Shown piece by piece: positions 1 through 11,247 of a stretch of DNA of 64,000 nt. This DNA comes from Sclerotinia nivalis (Eukaryota; Ascomycota; Leotiomycetes; Helotiales; Sclerotiniaceae): positions 1,984,001 to 2,048,000 of the forward strand of contig JAPEIS010000010.1 of NCBI GenBank assembly GCA_029531795.1. Reading direction: 5' to 3'. Within the stretch, counting starts at the first letter, position 1, and every line of letters starts with the position of its first letter. Below the pieces are notes generated by a model. It was not told where the DNA came from and made no database searches. It worked only from the letters and a program-made list of their open reading frames with translations. Made by a program: the position numbers and the translations under genes.

Positions 1-710
1 TGAAAATCAACAACACAGCCCCAATTCGTCCAAAATACTTTCATCTAAAGGCATTCTAATTATCAATCAGACATGAGGCTTGGCAGTACGATGAAGATGT
101 CACTCCCCGGCCGGATAAGGATATGCCCAGGCGTCTAGATGGGACCATACGCAATCATCACATAGATGTCACGTTTTCGACATAAGTCTTTTCCATGTTT
201 TGAGGTCACAATCAGCCTCGAATTGAACATCTTAAGAGACGCGAGTAATGGGCAACGAGGAATGAGATATGTGATTAAGCAGTAAAGTTCGAGGCTCGAA
301 TCGTCTCTAATCTTTAATGTTCTGTGCAACACTCTCACTCCACAAATGAAAAAAAATCGAAAGTCGAGCCGTCACGGATGATAAACTTCCATCGCGCGGC
401 TCGCAAGTGACCTGTCAAGACACAAGCCACCGTCTCACTTCGTACTGGAATAAGATTCACCATCTGATTGGATGTATTTAGATACCAAGCTGTTGGTCAG
501 ATCTTTCACCATATGTTTAACACAAAAACCGCCAGGTTCAAATTACGTAATTGATCTCCAAGCTCGGCTCAGATAAATACTTGTGATCATCTATAACGCC
601 CAAGGCTATCACACAGGAAAGACGCCAGTTCTTGGGACTTTATCTAGTGCATCGTCAAATATTGTAATTGCTACAAGGTAGGAAGTTTTGATACGCCAAG
701 CGGAGCGGAA

Positions 711-740
711 GTTTGATATGATGAAGTCATCATATCAAAC
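711..740. repeat. Perfect 14-bp inverted repeat with 2-nt spacer
   Basis: The arm GTTTGATATGATGA at 711-724 is followed by AG and then its exact reverse complement at 727-740. It could be a dimeric protein-binding site or the remnant of a foldback insertion. A TATAAA sequence follows about 15 nt downstream. Confidence 0.8.
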
Positions 741-1722
741 TCTTTTCTTACCGTCTATAAAGACACAGATACGATACACCGACATATTTTTCCGGAAAGT
801 CTATGAATGGAATTAGATGCTTCATCTCTCTACTAACATCTACCTTCACTCAATCCAAACTCTCATCCGAAGTCGCTCGCCCATCACCTCGCTAGTTCAA
901 TTGCTAGTGGCCTTCCACACCAAACCGTTCAATTATTCACTGCTTCGAATCTGCATATATACCGCAATAACGCAAGAACTCTCGCCATAACGAAGGCACT
1001 CGAACAAAAACCTCTATGGCTTAATGGTACACCACTCCGCTTTCTATTCAACAGCCAAAAATAAATAAAATAAATAAAATAAAACCTGGGGAATCCCATA
1101 TATAGAGTTATTCAATCACCAGGTCCGGGATCAAACACCCATTGAAAAAGCATAAGCATAGGCCCGCCCAAGAATCAGAATATACAAAATAAGAAATAAT
1201 TACAAAACAAACATCCGCAGCCTGCATCGCCATTGCAGAATCCAGAATATACATTAAATAATAGCTATGGGTTGATATAATCAAAAGCTGATACCCTACT
1301 GCGGTCAACTATATATCTTCTACGCTAAAAAAAACCCCTAAATAGCGCCATCCGGGAGTTAGCCCGGGAAGGATGTAGCCTAGTGGTGAACCTTTTGCTT
1401 TTACTTTTTCTTATGTTAGATCTTTTGTGAGGGGGACGGGAAAGGAGAGAGGGAGAGGGAGAGGTGATGCTGTCGGTAGATGGGCGTATATTATGTATGA
1501 TATATAATCGCTAGAATGAACTGTTTTTATTATTTATACATTCACTATCGAGTTCTTCATAAATACTATATATACAATCAGACAATTTCTCTTATAGTTT
1601 GTAAAAAATGAACATTATCTATTTGAAGAGTTTTGGATATTTTTGAAGTATATTTACTATAAATTTAAAGTTAGATATCATTGAAAACTGAAAGATAGAT
1701 ATGAAAAATATAAAATAAAGTA

Positions 1723-1747
1723 GAGATGAGATGAGATGAGATGAGAT
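1723..1747. repeat. Microsatellite (GAGAT)5
   Basis: Five perfect tandem copies of GAGAT lie in AT-rich noncoding DNA. Confidence 0.9.
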
Positions 1748-2072
1748 AATTTAGAATTGATTAGATTTGATTAAATTTCAAAAAGTTAAGAGTATCTCCT
1801 ATGTCACGGACAGCATTCATTATAACCCAAATCAAACAAGAGAGCAGAGAAGATGACAACTTTATTCGCTCGTTCGTTTGTGCAATATAAATTAAATACT
1901 AGACACTGGGTATATACGATGATGCGAATGTTGCTTAGTCTTTGTTTGTGGAGTTATAAGATATATAGTATACTTGTCTTATTTTTTCCACACAATAAAA
2001 CAAGCGTTTAAATATTTTATAGAGTAGGAATAGAATTGTATAGAGATTTTAATTATGAGGCGTAGGTTTGAA

Positions 2073-2120
2073 TATGTGTATGTGTATGTGTATGGATATG
2101 GATATGGATATGGATATGGA
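2073..2120. repeat. Compound microsatellite (TATGTG)n/(GGATAT)n
   Basis: Tandem TATGTG units pass directly into GGATAT units. The compound repeat is noncoding and lies about 380 bp past the end of the minus-strand gene at 2498-3102. Confidence 0.85.
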
Positions 2121-2497
2121 GTGGACCGACGAGAGCTTGCTGAGTTTGCAGCTCTATCCGTTAAAGATATCTGCTTGTACGGCGAATGTATGTCGGACCC
2201 ATCTGTTTTCTGACTAAGGACTGACATGGAAATGGAAAATGGACAATGGATTTGCGAAGAGCACTTCCAAGCATACTTAAGTAAGATGGAGATCTTTATA
2301 AAAATAATTTAGTGTTTGAGGAGCTGGAAAACCATGCTTTTCATTCATTCATTCATAAGATATCAATCTGCGCAAGCAACAATGTAACCCCGAGAACCAA
2401 GCACCGAATCCCAATCCACACGGGTATTATAATACAATCTCCCCTCCTCCCCCATCCACCCCTCACCCCTCATCCCACCCACACCTAATAAATAACC

Positions 2498-3102
2498 CTA
2501 CGCCTCCCTCTCCAACTCACTCTCCACCCCCCTCTGCCTCGACTTCCCCACATCATGCATTTCCCTCCTCCTCTCCTCCTCCTCCCTATCCCCCTTAATC
2601 CCCGCCACCTTCTCCCCCACACTCCCCTTCACCCTATCCTTAACCCCACTCCCCAGATCATTCAACTGACCCTGCGCCTGCTGACCCCTACCCGCAGCAT
2701 TCTGTTCCCTACCTTCCTTCCTCAATTCCTCCGCTCCGAGCATACCACCCACAAATTCTTTGCCTGAGCCAATCGTCTGGTTCCAGGAACCTTCTTGGCG
2801 CGCAGGGTCGTTTTCCGCGATGGCGCCGCTGGAGGAGACGGAGTAGCCTCCTACTGAGGCGCCGGCGTGCGAGGCGTCGTGTTCGAGGGTTGCTTTGTCT
2901 TTTTTTTGGGCGGCGGCTTCCTAGGAGGGGAGGGAGATGTTAGTATGGGTTGGAGGTTGCTTGGAGTTCGTGGGTGAAGGGTAGAGGGTAAAAGACATAC
3001 TTTATCAGCGGTGCTACCGGTCACAGATCCAAGAACAGATTGAGCTGCACCCTTGGCAGAATCAACGTATGATTGAAGAGTCGAGGTATTTTTGTCGGAC
3101 AT
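2498..3102 (-). CDS. CsbD/Hmp1-like protein (mismatch and cruciform DNA-binding family)
   Basis: Two exons, 3102-3001 and 2920-2498, give about 174 residues. The intron (3000-2921) has donor GTATGT and acceptor CTAG and is phase 0. Exon 1 encodes 34 residues beginning MSDKNTSTLQSYVDSAKG. The rest is hydrophilic, rich in G, Q, K, E and R, with a CsbD-like stretch (QAQGQLNDLGSGVKDRVKGS) around residues 120-140 and a charged Arg/Glu tail. No signal peptide or membrane segment is seen. Size and composition fit the small fungal proteins annotated as mismatched base pair and cruciform DNA recognition protein (Hmp1 of Ustilago), which share similarity with bacterial stress-induced CsbD. The real cellular role of this family is poorly known, so a stress-related function is inference. 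Transcription starts from the plus-strand T/TTG-rich block near 3110-3130. Confidence 0.75.
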
Positions 3103-4533
3103 TATGAATTATTTGTTTGTTTGTTTGTTTGTCGTGGTTGATTTGATTTAATTCGATTTGATTGTATTAAAGTTATGTTGTAGGTGAATCGTGTTTGGTT
3201 GTTCGTAAGTTTGTATGTTTGTAGTTGTATGATTAAAAAATCCTCAAAGAGCAGCAGCACCTCTTTATATATATACCTCTTCCCCCTTCCTTCTTCCTTC
3301 TTCCTTCCTTCTTCCTCCAGCATCATTCCATACCATATTATCCAAGTGAATCCGAATTCCCTCCTTGCATACCCATGCCATGGTAGAGGGGTAACCTTAA
3401 TGCGGGGTATGACATCATAATTTTAGCGTTTCAGCTTGTTTTAGCATACGTAATCCCTATCCCAGTCCACATGACGAATTAAATTTCCTACAAACCACAA
3501 GGAAAAGAAGTTTTAGCGTCGGTATCAATCAAACAAGGCTGAATCCCTTTTTTTCATAATTCTTGTTTGGAAACTTGTGCGCTTGCATTCCATTTCGTGG
3601 AAAGATGGATTATTTGCATCATTTGCATCTGCTGGTCAGATAATCAAATTTGTGGAACATAGTACGTAGTACGTAGTATGTACCTGGATACCACTAGTAT
3701 TTTCAAAAGCTTGGTAGAGGGCTTATGAAAGCTTGGTTTGGCGGGGCTAGACTTATTATATTCGTGATACAGTAGTTTATTCTAGTTTATTCTTGGAATG
3801 AATTGATTATTATATAATGATAATATGGAGAGAAATACTAGGTATATCTTCAGATTTGGAAAACGTGATATTTGATACAGTTATTTATAATATTACGCAT
3901 CAAGTCTCGGACGGTAATCATATACACACTCGCGAGGGGCCGCAAATATACATATTTTCAGTGGTAAAGCATTGGCTTTTGTATTGGATCTATTTATCTC
4001 TAATCTATTCACATCTAAGTTCTTTTTTTCAATGGGGGCCAGCCCCCAAACCCCCGATCCTCACTTCGTTCGACCATCTATATCTCTCTACTGTTGAAGA
4101 AAGCACCATATTATATATAGATTTAGTTTTACTGAATTCTACACCATTTACAACTACTTAATCTGTTCTTTAATACATACCTCGAATTTCATGTACCATC
4201 GTCCTATATTCAAAGTACTTGACCACTTCTAAACATGTAATCAGGTTCCCTATATATTCTGAGAAATGGCTGATTTCTTGGGCAAAAAATGTTTCAAATC
4301 AAAAGGGCCCTCAAATAAGATTAATAGACCGTTTAGATGTTTTGCCCGAGAGATAATTATATACGATAGATCTAAACAGTGTTCTCGTTGATTTAAATTC
4401 AAAATAACCTTGGAAAAAATAAGTCTTTGATTTTTATAAACGGTAATTGTAAAAGTCAGTTGTAAAGGAAACTATGTATATAAATAGTCTATCTTGTAGA
4501 ATTCAAATTGACAAGCGATCAGAAAGATTGGTA
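3103..4533. other. Intergenic region; holds one GC-rich motif
   Basis: There is a pyrimidine-rich stretch at 3260-3320 just upstream of the Hmp1-like gene. A GTACGTA-type repeat lies around 3662-3682. An isolated GC-rich motif sits at 4033-4072. The open frame at 3817-4161 (114 codons, plus strand) has no recognisable similarity and spans that motif, so it is not called as a gene. Confidence 0.55.
4033..4072 (-). repeat. Isolated GC-rich hairpin motif, possible mobile-element end
   Basis: In strongly AT-rich DNA this about 40-nt piece, read on the minus strand, has a GAACGAAGTGAGGAT block, a G run, and the small hairpin GGGGGCTGGCCCCC. A similar arrangement occurs at 59798-59836 on the plus strand. 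Recurrence in unrelated deserts suggests a dispersed element end; the family is not identified. Confidence 0.35.
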
Positions 4534-5146
4534 CTATAGTAGGTCTATAACCCAGAAACTCTGGTTTAATATATTCATCGAACTTGACAAGTAAAAAGGA
4601 AGGCATCTGAGAAGTATTCTGCCTGTCATCCATGCAATATCATGGATTGACCCTATAGATCCGTTTACTAATCCAGCTTCGTCCATAACTGGGCCGTGAG
4701 CATAACTCGGACACCAATGCAAAGATAGAGGTCAGGGAGAGGTTATCAGCCTCATCATCAGTGGCCTTTTGAGCATTCCGGCCCTTATGTAAAGCCTTGA
4801 TCATCTTTACGGGCTGGTTCACAATGGACAACCTTAGAGTTCTTTTCCTGGACCTCTGCAGTTGTAAAATACAGCTGTAAAGCTGATTCAAAGGTTGCAA
4901 CCGTAGTTGAAGGGAGCTGATTGACCACACACATACATAAAAGATCCCAGCCCTGCGAAAGAGTTTTCCCTCTCGTAGCTCACTAAGGGCGCACCGGAAT
5001 CTCGTAGATAGCTCGTTTTCCCCTTGTTGCCGCATGACCTGTACCAGGTGGACTGTTCGGTCGAACGCTCGATACAGGTTATGCCCCTTAAGAGCATCGA
5101 TATTGGCCCGTGGTAAGGAGTAGACTGGTCGCCCTTCTATAAACAA
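4534..5146 (-). pseudogene. Relic of a PIF1-like DNA helicase (Helitron-type)
   Basis: The minus strand carries the C-terminal half of a PIF1-like helicase in broken frames. Frame 5146-4640 reads PVYSLPRANIDALKGHNLY, then a run on VMRQQGENELSTRFRCALSE, and later QPVKMIKALHKGRNAQKATD and DEADNLSL. Frame 4722-4534 then supplies EAGLVNGSIGSIHDIAW, the family's conserved segment near the last helicase motifs. The two halves overlap and need a frameshift near 4690, and further small indels break the middle. The Walker A part is absent. Large fungal families of such PIF1-like ORFs usually belong to Helitrons, so this is probably a Helitron fragment; no Rep domain or Helitron end was seen nearby. 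Not expected to make a working enzyme. Confidence 0.7.
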
Positions 5147-5334
5147 GATGTTGATCAGAAATCCCCATATAACAAAATGTTTACACTACCGAAAGGTAAG
5201 TGTAAAGCAGCCGGAAGGATGGCTCGCAAGAGCTTATGAGCTTCGCGAAAGCCTCACGATCAGGCTATCGCAAGGGCGCAATTTCAAGAATCGGATATTG
5301 ATAGTGATGGAGATGCCGACCCATGGTTGGGCTC

Positions 5335-6091
5335 TCAATTGATCAGAGAGCGCAGAAGTTTTTCTCCAAAGTTGATGGCTGGGACTATGATGCCATCGCA
5401 CGTTCTGATTTGGGACTTTATATGGGGGTATGAAAAACACACTCAAAAGCATTAAATTTTCTAATTCTGTCAAAGATTTGCTCTTAACCTCCATCCTGCA
5501 ACTATCTGGACAATCGTTGAAATCTTCAAGGATGAGAAGTTGCTGCGAAGGATCCGAAAAGAGCTCGCAGTAGCTAATTTTACGCTCGCAAATTCCAAAG
5601 TTGACGTTGGCAGGTTGCTCAATTTACCACTATTGCAGTCAATATACGCAGAAGATTTCGCCTCCGCGTCGAAGTGTACCACTTGTTCCACAGCAAACAT
5701 ATAAACATCGAGCTCAAGCAATGGAACATCCCCAAAAATAATCTGGCTGTCATAGAAACACGCGCTGCACACAGTAATGAAGATTCTTGGAACATACGAA
5801 GTGGTTAGTATCCACTAGAGACCTTCTGCGCAGAACGCTTCCATTGTCTATCCCGACGACCCCTTTGGTGGCCCTATGGAAAAAGATACCAAGGGTTCCA
5901 CGCCCTCGGTGCCTGGGGTACGCGATGTTGGAAACCCAAACTTCAAGGATTCGGGTATCGTAGATTCATCTTTTCCGTACGGAATCGGTGGAAGGACATG
6001 TCCCGGGCGGTTTTGTGCGACTATTGTAGATGATTTTGACGTTGAGCTTCTGGCCAAGAAACAGCATTACCCATCCAGCACAATATTCTGA
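5335..6091 (+). pseudogene. Cytochrome P450 relic A (C-terminal half)
   Basis: Pieces of a P450 C-terminal half are spread over all three plus frames. Around 5341-5432 the frame reads FFSKVDGWDYDAIARSDLGL. Around 5510-5690 it gives an exchanger-helix-like stretch ending LLNLPLLQSIYAE (K-helix region). About 5700-5800 gives a piece with WNIPKNNLAVIETRAAHSNED, and 5840-6091 gives the haem-binding loop FPYGIGGRTCPGRFCA, with the Cys ligand present. Frameshifts and stops separate the blocks, and no N-terminal membrane anchor is found upstream. The haem loop is unlike that of the neighbouring P450 relic B, so this is a different P450 family and not a tandem duplicate. The plus strand starts right after the minus-strand PIF1 relic, whose insertion may have removed the 5' half (inference). 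Confidence 0.75.
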
Positions 6092-6409
6092 GGCACTGGC
6101 ACGTATGTACGCAACATCCAGCTAATAAGATACCATCTAAAACCAGAAGGAGATCCATCAAAGCCGTTGGATAAAATGGTCCTTGATAGCCGTAACTTTT
6201 AGGTAGATAGAAAGCTAAAAAAAAAATAAGAAGAAACGCGGGTGTAGGGAAGGGGCGGAAAAGAGTATATACAGGCCCTGGAAATACGACCACCCTTGTT
6301 CAATTTTTGTGCATACATATCGATATTGACGTGACATATCATTCGTATTTCGGTACCGGTATATGCAGGCACGGAGGCTTGTGAGAAAATTGCAAAGGAG
6401 CGGTTTGGT

Positions 6410-8159
6410 ATGCTAACGTTGCCCTCTCACAAACTGATTTTTAAATGTACAAGACGTCTTCGAGCGCACGCTGATGTACGCGTTTGCTGTCAGCCCGTTG
6501 CACCTGGCCACAGCTTTATCCTTGGGCATCTACTTTATCTCAAGGACCGCATTGACAAAATACCTTCCAAAGCTCATTATTTCTACGCATTTGGAGACAT
6601 ATATCGGTCGCATTTCCAAAATGAAGGAGTCTTCTACCTGGCCAGTTGCTGGCTTGATGTTGGTTGTGATTTCACCGCCAGCGGCCACTGAAGCATTCCA
6701 AAACAATCAGCTCATATCGATGAAAAAGCCAGACATGCTGGCGAACTACTTCAAACCGATTGCTGGAGGCCGAATTTATTCGACATGCAGGAAGGAGATG
6801 TGAGCATATTTTCTTCAATCTATTGTAGTATGCTTTTCAGGCCAGCTGCTCCCCTAGCAAATACATTCATGCAAGGCTAGTACTAACTTACAAATAATCT
6901 AGTGGCGACCATGGCGTACAGTCTTCAATAAGGGTTTCAGTTCCGAGCATCTGACCTCACTCGTACCCGGAATGGTGAAGCAATGCACTCAGTACTGCGA
7001 AACACTCAGAGAACTTGCCAAAAAGAGTGAAATGTTTCAATTGGACCCAGTTACGCTTCGACTTATGTTGGATTTGATTGGGAAAACCATCCTGTATGTT
7101 GATTCCTCTCATGGTTTCTGCAAATTGTGATGCTGACACGTTCAAAAGCAACGCGGATCTCGGCGCCCAAAAAGGGTACAACGTTCTGGCCGATTCCATG
7201 CTAAGTCAAATCCGATGGCACAAACCAACTGCTGAGTTCAATCCTCTCGAATATGTCAACTTTGTCCGCTGGTATATGTAGTGGCGCAATGGACGATGAA
7301 TGAACAAGTACATCGGCGAGCAGCTTGACAAGACAAGCGGTACACTGAATTTAAAGAAGATCCGAGTGGTCAACGAAGTAAAGTTGCGATTGATCTCGTT
7401 CTGCAGGCGTACCTGAAGGACCAGAAAACCCAGCCAGAAAAGCTTGACCCTCCATTTCGTGATTTTGCTACTCGTCAAATACGGTTTTTTGTGTTTGCGG
7501 GTCATGACTCTACCAGTAGCACGATCTGCTTTTGCATTTACCACTTGTATCGAAACCCAGAAGCACTTCGATGCATTAGAGAAGAACATGATTGCGTTTT
7601 TGGCAAAGATTTGTCGACGCTTCCCTCAATGCTTACAATCCAACCGCAACTCGCTAATGATCTTCCATATACGACTGCCGTCATCAAGGAAGCAATGCGC
7701 TTTTTCCCACCTGCAAGTGGTATCCGCCAGGGACATCCAGATACGATCCTAACCGATGAAATGGGCCACCAATGTCCGACCGACCAAGCGTCCGTCTACA
7801 GTATTCATAGTATCATGCAAGTAGCACCCAAATACTGGCCACGAGCCACCGAATTTCTACCCGAGCGCTGGCTCACAGAGCCTGGTCGTGGGCTTTACCC
7901 GGCGAAAAACGCATGGCGGCCTTTTGAGAATGGACCTAGGAATTGCATAGCACAAGGTTTAGTGATGTTGGAGTTGAGAGTTGTACTTGCGCATGTTGTG
8001 AGAGAATTCCAGTTCGCAGATGCATATGAGGAGTTTGATAGGTTGAATCCGCGTGAAGGATTGAATAACTATCATGGCGAGAGGGCGTATTTGATTGAGG
8101 AGGGAGCTTCGCATTTGGTGGATCATTTTCCTTGTAGAGTTTCTGTTTGTGCTGGGTGA
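6410..8159 (+). pseudogene. Cytochrome P450 relic B (CYP59/StcS-like), near full length but broken
   Basis: Almost the whole P450 can be traced. The N-terminal part is PGHSFILGHLLYLKDRIDK. The I-helix motif is FVFAGHDSTSS (about 7485), the ExxR motif is KEAMRFFPP, then comes FLPERW and the haem loop FENGPRNCIAQG. Two introns still look spliceable: 6800-6902 (GTGAGC...CTAG) and 7094-7148 (GTATGT, branch GCTGAC, AAAG). The gene is dead: frameshifts near 6640 and 6775, in-frame stops TAG at 7279-7281 and TGA at 7297-7299, and a 5-nt tandem duplication (ACAAG, 7328-7337) that shifts frame. From 7338 to the stop at 8157-8159 the frame is clean. Both stops are explained by C-to-T changes from CAG and CGA. 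Similarity to the StcS/AflN type of P450 is from memory of motif context. Confidence 0.85.
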
Positions 8160-8679
8160 ATGACTACACAACGGCGCTGAGGTCATATGCCTCAATGACG
8201 AAATCAGGGGTTTTCGCTTGTGTAGCTCCTTGAACTATATCTTATTAATTTTATTGATCCACCACCCTCCCCTCACTAAGCTCAACAACACACCCCTCAG
8301 AACCTTTACCAGCACCCCGCCTCTGCACAAAAAGAACATATTTATTATTCTGAATCTGAATTCGTTCCGCTCTATCTGTCTGTCTATCTGTCCGCCGCCG
8401 CAATAGAAGACGTCCAGCCGCAATTTGCTTAGGACCAACAATATCCGGGATATTGTGTAAAGAAAGAAAATGAAAAGTTGAAAGAGGAATTCAAAAGATA
8501 TTAAAGTAATATAGAAGTGTGCAGGGGTCAAAGGCTAGCGGCCGCACAGTGGGTGGTATGTAGCACAGCGGCGAACACTCCGCGTCGCCCTAGTTCTTAG
8601 TTTTTGCATTTTTTGCATTCCTGATCCCCTCGTGTGTGCTCCCTAGAGCCCTGCCTTGATCCCGCCTTGCACCGTTACA
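8160..8679. other. Short intergenic region
   Basis: It lies between the P450 relic and the end of the oxysterol-binding protein gene. No gene is seen. A plus-strand pyrimidine-rich stretch at 8250-8400 is the only visible bias. Confidence 0.5.
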
Positions 8680-10270
8680 CTAAACCATAACTCCTGAACT
8701 CCACCTCGTTACCAATGGACTTCTTATTCCAATTACACCATCCATTTTATTTTCCCCAACTCTCATCCCCTCCTTACTCCCTACATTCATAGCCCTACAC
8801 CTACCCATATCCCATTTCCAAATTCCAGCTCCACTACCCAAATTCAAACCCTCTAAACCATTCGCCAATCTTTCCGCAACTTCATCCCTCCCCCTATTTA
8901 CAAAAAATCTCCTTTCCCAAACTCTTCCCTCAGCTTTTTCCTTCTTCCTCATTTGCCTCTGTTCATTCTCTATCTTCCCCTTCTCCTTTCCAATCTTAAA
9001 AATATCACTTTCGTTAATAGCCTGTGTAACATGACGCCAAGCTCTCCTCGATTCATATTCCTTTTGTTGTTCGAGTGGTTTTACTTTTATCGATTTCCTC
9101 TTCAATGAATTCGCATCGAATTGCATAATACTTTTCCCAGATCTCATATCCTTAACGTTGAATTTATCACTCCATTGCCCTTCGGCTTTGAATATTGGGG
9201 TATTCTCACATTCTTTATAAATGATCGCGGAGAATGTATTAGGTGTCCCACTAATCCAACCTTTTGAGGAGTAAGATATTCGAGTTGTGAAACCAGATGA
9301 TGAACGAATATAAGAGGTGCCGCTTAATTCGGGACTTAGAGAACCGGACATGAGACCGATTAGGTGGATGGGTGGCATGGTAATTAAATGTGTTTCATTG
9401 TGTTGGGAGAAGGTTAGTAGAGAGTATCCATGGCGTTCGATATGTACTGTTGAGCTGAAGTAGGATTGTGGAGCTATGGTGCCTTGGAGCTGGAGGAAGA
9501 GGAGATTAGTATAGAGGGATAATGGGATCAACGAGTAAGAGAAGTACTTACTTGTACACCATGTTTGTCATTCCAGATATTGTATGCTGTAGCTGGCGGA
9601 TGATGACTATTGGGTATTAGCATTTCGTTCTTCTTTCTCTTCCTAGATAATCAAAACTCACCTAACTTGCTCAGCAACCAATTCTGTTCTCCCAGTTCCT
9701 TCTCCATCATCCTCCCAAGAACCCATAAAACACTCCCCCAGAAATGGATTGAGAGGTTTCATCCCCTTCTTTTTCCCATTCTCATCTCTAGTAGTGTGTT
9801 GCCATTTCAACGTACTAATGAACCATTTCAATACTAGTAATGCTCTTTCTTCGGGAGACTCGGAGTGTGTAGGTGCAATGAATAAAGAAGGGTGTTCTGC
9901 CCAATAGGTAGGAAACTCGACAATCGATTGTGGTGAGAGAAGAAATGGAGGTGCTGTGAGAGTTGAGAGGTCGCCTTTGAATGTTGCGACGGACTAGAGG
10001 AATTGATTGTTAGTATTAATTGATGTACCTATTTCGAGACTCTGTCTGTGCAGTGAAGCTATTTAAATCGAATGCTAGGAAGCTCACGACGAAAAAACAT
10101 CCATGCGCGCAGCTAAAGTCTGTGCCGAGCATGTGCTTCCCGTTGTTCGTCGCGCAACCAGATTTTGAAGACGTGAATCATATGAATGAGGATAGAAAAC
10201 ATACCTTGATGAATCCAAACCACGCACTCTTATGCTGTGGAGCAATCTTCTCTTCTTTACATTTCTCCAT
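8680..10270 (-). CDS. Oxysterol-binding protein (OSBP/Kes1-Osh4 type)
   Basis: Four minus-strand exons are called: 10270-10205, 9993-9662, 9606-9552 and 9489-8680, giving about 420 residues. All junctions keep frame, and the first intron has a perfect TACTAAC branch point. The family fingerprint EQVSHHPP is present, split by the intron at the Ser codon. It is preceded by [13 protein letters not shown] and followed by [20 protein letters not shown]. There is no PH or ankyrin domain, so it matches the short Kes1/Osh4 class that carries sterols and PI4P between membranes at contact sites. The C-terminal segment [10 protein letters not shown] is the usual end of the fold. The chosen ATG (10270-10268) is the first in the exon, but the codons before it (HDIVGLED) look coding and end at a possible acceptor near 10306, so an extra 5' exon is likely. 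Confidence 0.9.
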
Positions 10271-11247
10271 GTCTTCCAAGCCGACTATATCGTGAACTGC
10301 GATTCAAAATCTCCCTTCAAACAAATTCGCTTTCTCAATCTTTGAAATCAAACCTCAAAATGAAATTGTATACAAAAGCAGAATCTACCAAAAATATAAA
10401 CTCAGGAATCTACATTAATATATCATCCAAAGATAAAACAAAAAGCAAATGTGCTCGGACATCAATAGTTCCATACCTATATATACCTAAGTATATACCT
10501 ATAATGAAAAAAGCATAGCCTACCATCATCTCACCTTTTATCTGGGGATCAAAACCTAGAATGCAGCAACATGAGATGATTTCACATCAAAATCGTCTGG
10601 AATGTATATTTTCGAAACGGAATCTGCTTCATCCGAGACTCGAAACTCCAAACGTTTGTTGCGCTGACATATCGGACATTGCCACGTTTGATCGTGTTGG
10701 AAATCCGGTCTTTATTAATAGGATGAGATGGTTTGATTGGTGAAGTGATATTTATAACTGTGGAAATAATAAGGAAACAATAATTCTGATCTTTTGTCTT
10801 TCTTTGAAGATGTTGGTACAGTACCGAGGTGGGAGGAGAGCACATGTTGAAGGATAAAGATAGTTGTGGGGAGGCGGGGCTTTTTTCGGTTGTAGAATAA
10901 GTGCCAGAACCATAAAACAAAGTAGGCTAATCACAGAGAGTATCACAAAATCTTCAACATTATAAAGTATGTTCGAGAAGCCATTGCATACAGGAAAAGG
11001 CATAGAATTGAATAAAACTATCTTTACAAACAGCATATGGGTATCAAATACAATCCGCAAAAAAGCCAAAATCCCTTTCCTCCCTCCCAAAAAAACGCCA
11101 TTTTAAATCTGATCCATAGTGAAGATATTCGATACCCATTCTGAGCACCATACCCAACCACCAATAAACCGACCATTCTATCAAGGTATCAAAATCGTTC
11201 ATCTCTCATCTGTTTCATTCTTCAATCTTCCACCATCTTTCCTAACT
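10271..11247. other. Intergenic region, nothing recognised
   Basis: This is the 5' region of the OSBP gene and the 3' region of the gene at 11248-11796. Open frames on both strands are short and low-complexity. A missing first OSBP exon could lie between about 10310 and 10600 on the minus strand. Confidence 0.5.

Larger units (their letters stand above)
1..2497. other. Intergenic region without a supportable gene
   Basis: No reading frame here looks like a conserved protein; open frames are short and AT-rich. The stretch holds a perfect 14-bp-arm palindrome at 711-740, a GAGAT tandem at 1723-1747 and a TATGTG/GGATAT microsatellite at about 2073-2120. A C/T-rich stretch at 815-930 with CTAAC-like motifs resembles a fungal 5' UTR, but no ORF follows it, since the ATG at 1015 stops after two codons. 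Confidence 0.6.

Noticed and set aside
3817..4161. 114-codon plus-strand ORF
   Set aside because: It spans the GC-rich element-like motif, has no known domain and no splice or promoter context; likely chance.
4640..5146. 168-codon minus-strand ORF as a functional gene
   Set aside because: It matches only the middle to C-terminal part of PIF1-like helicases, lacks Walker A, and its end is frame-shifted relative to the continuing homology.
4534..8159. An intact secondary-metabolite gene cluster
   Set aside because: Both P450s are broken and no backbone synthase, tailoring enzyme or regulator is present nearby.
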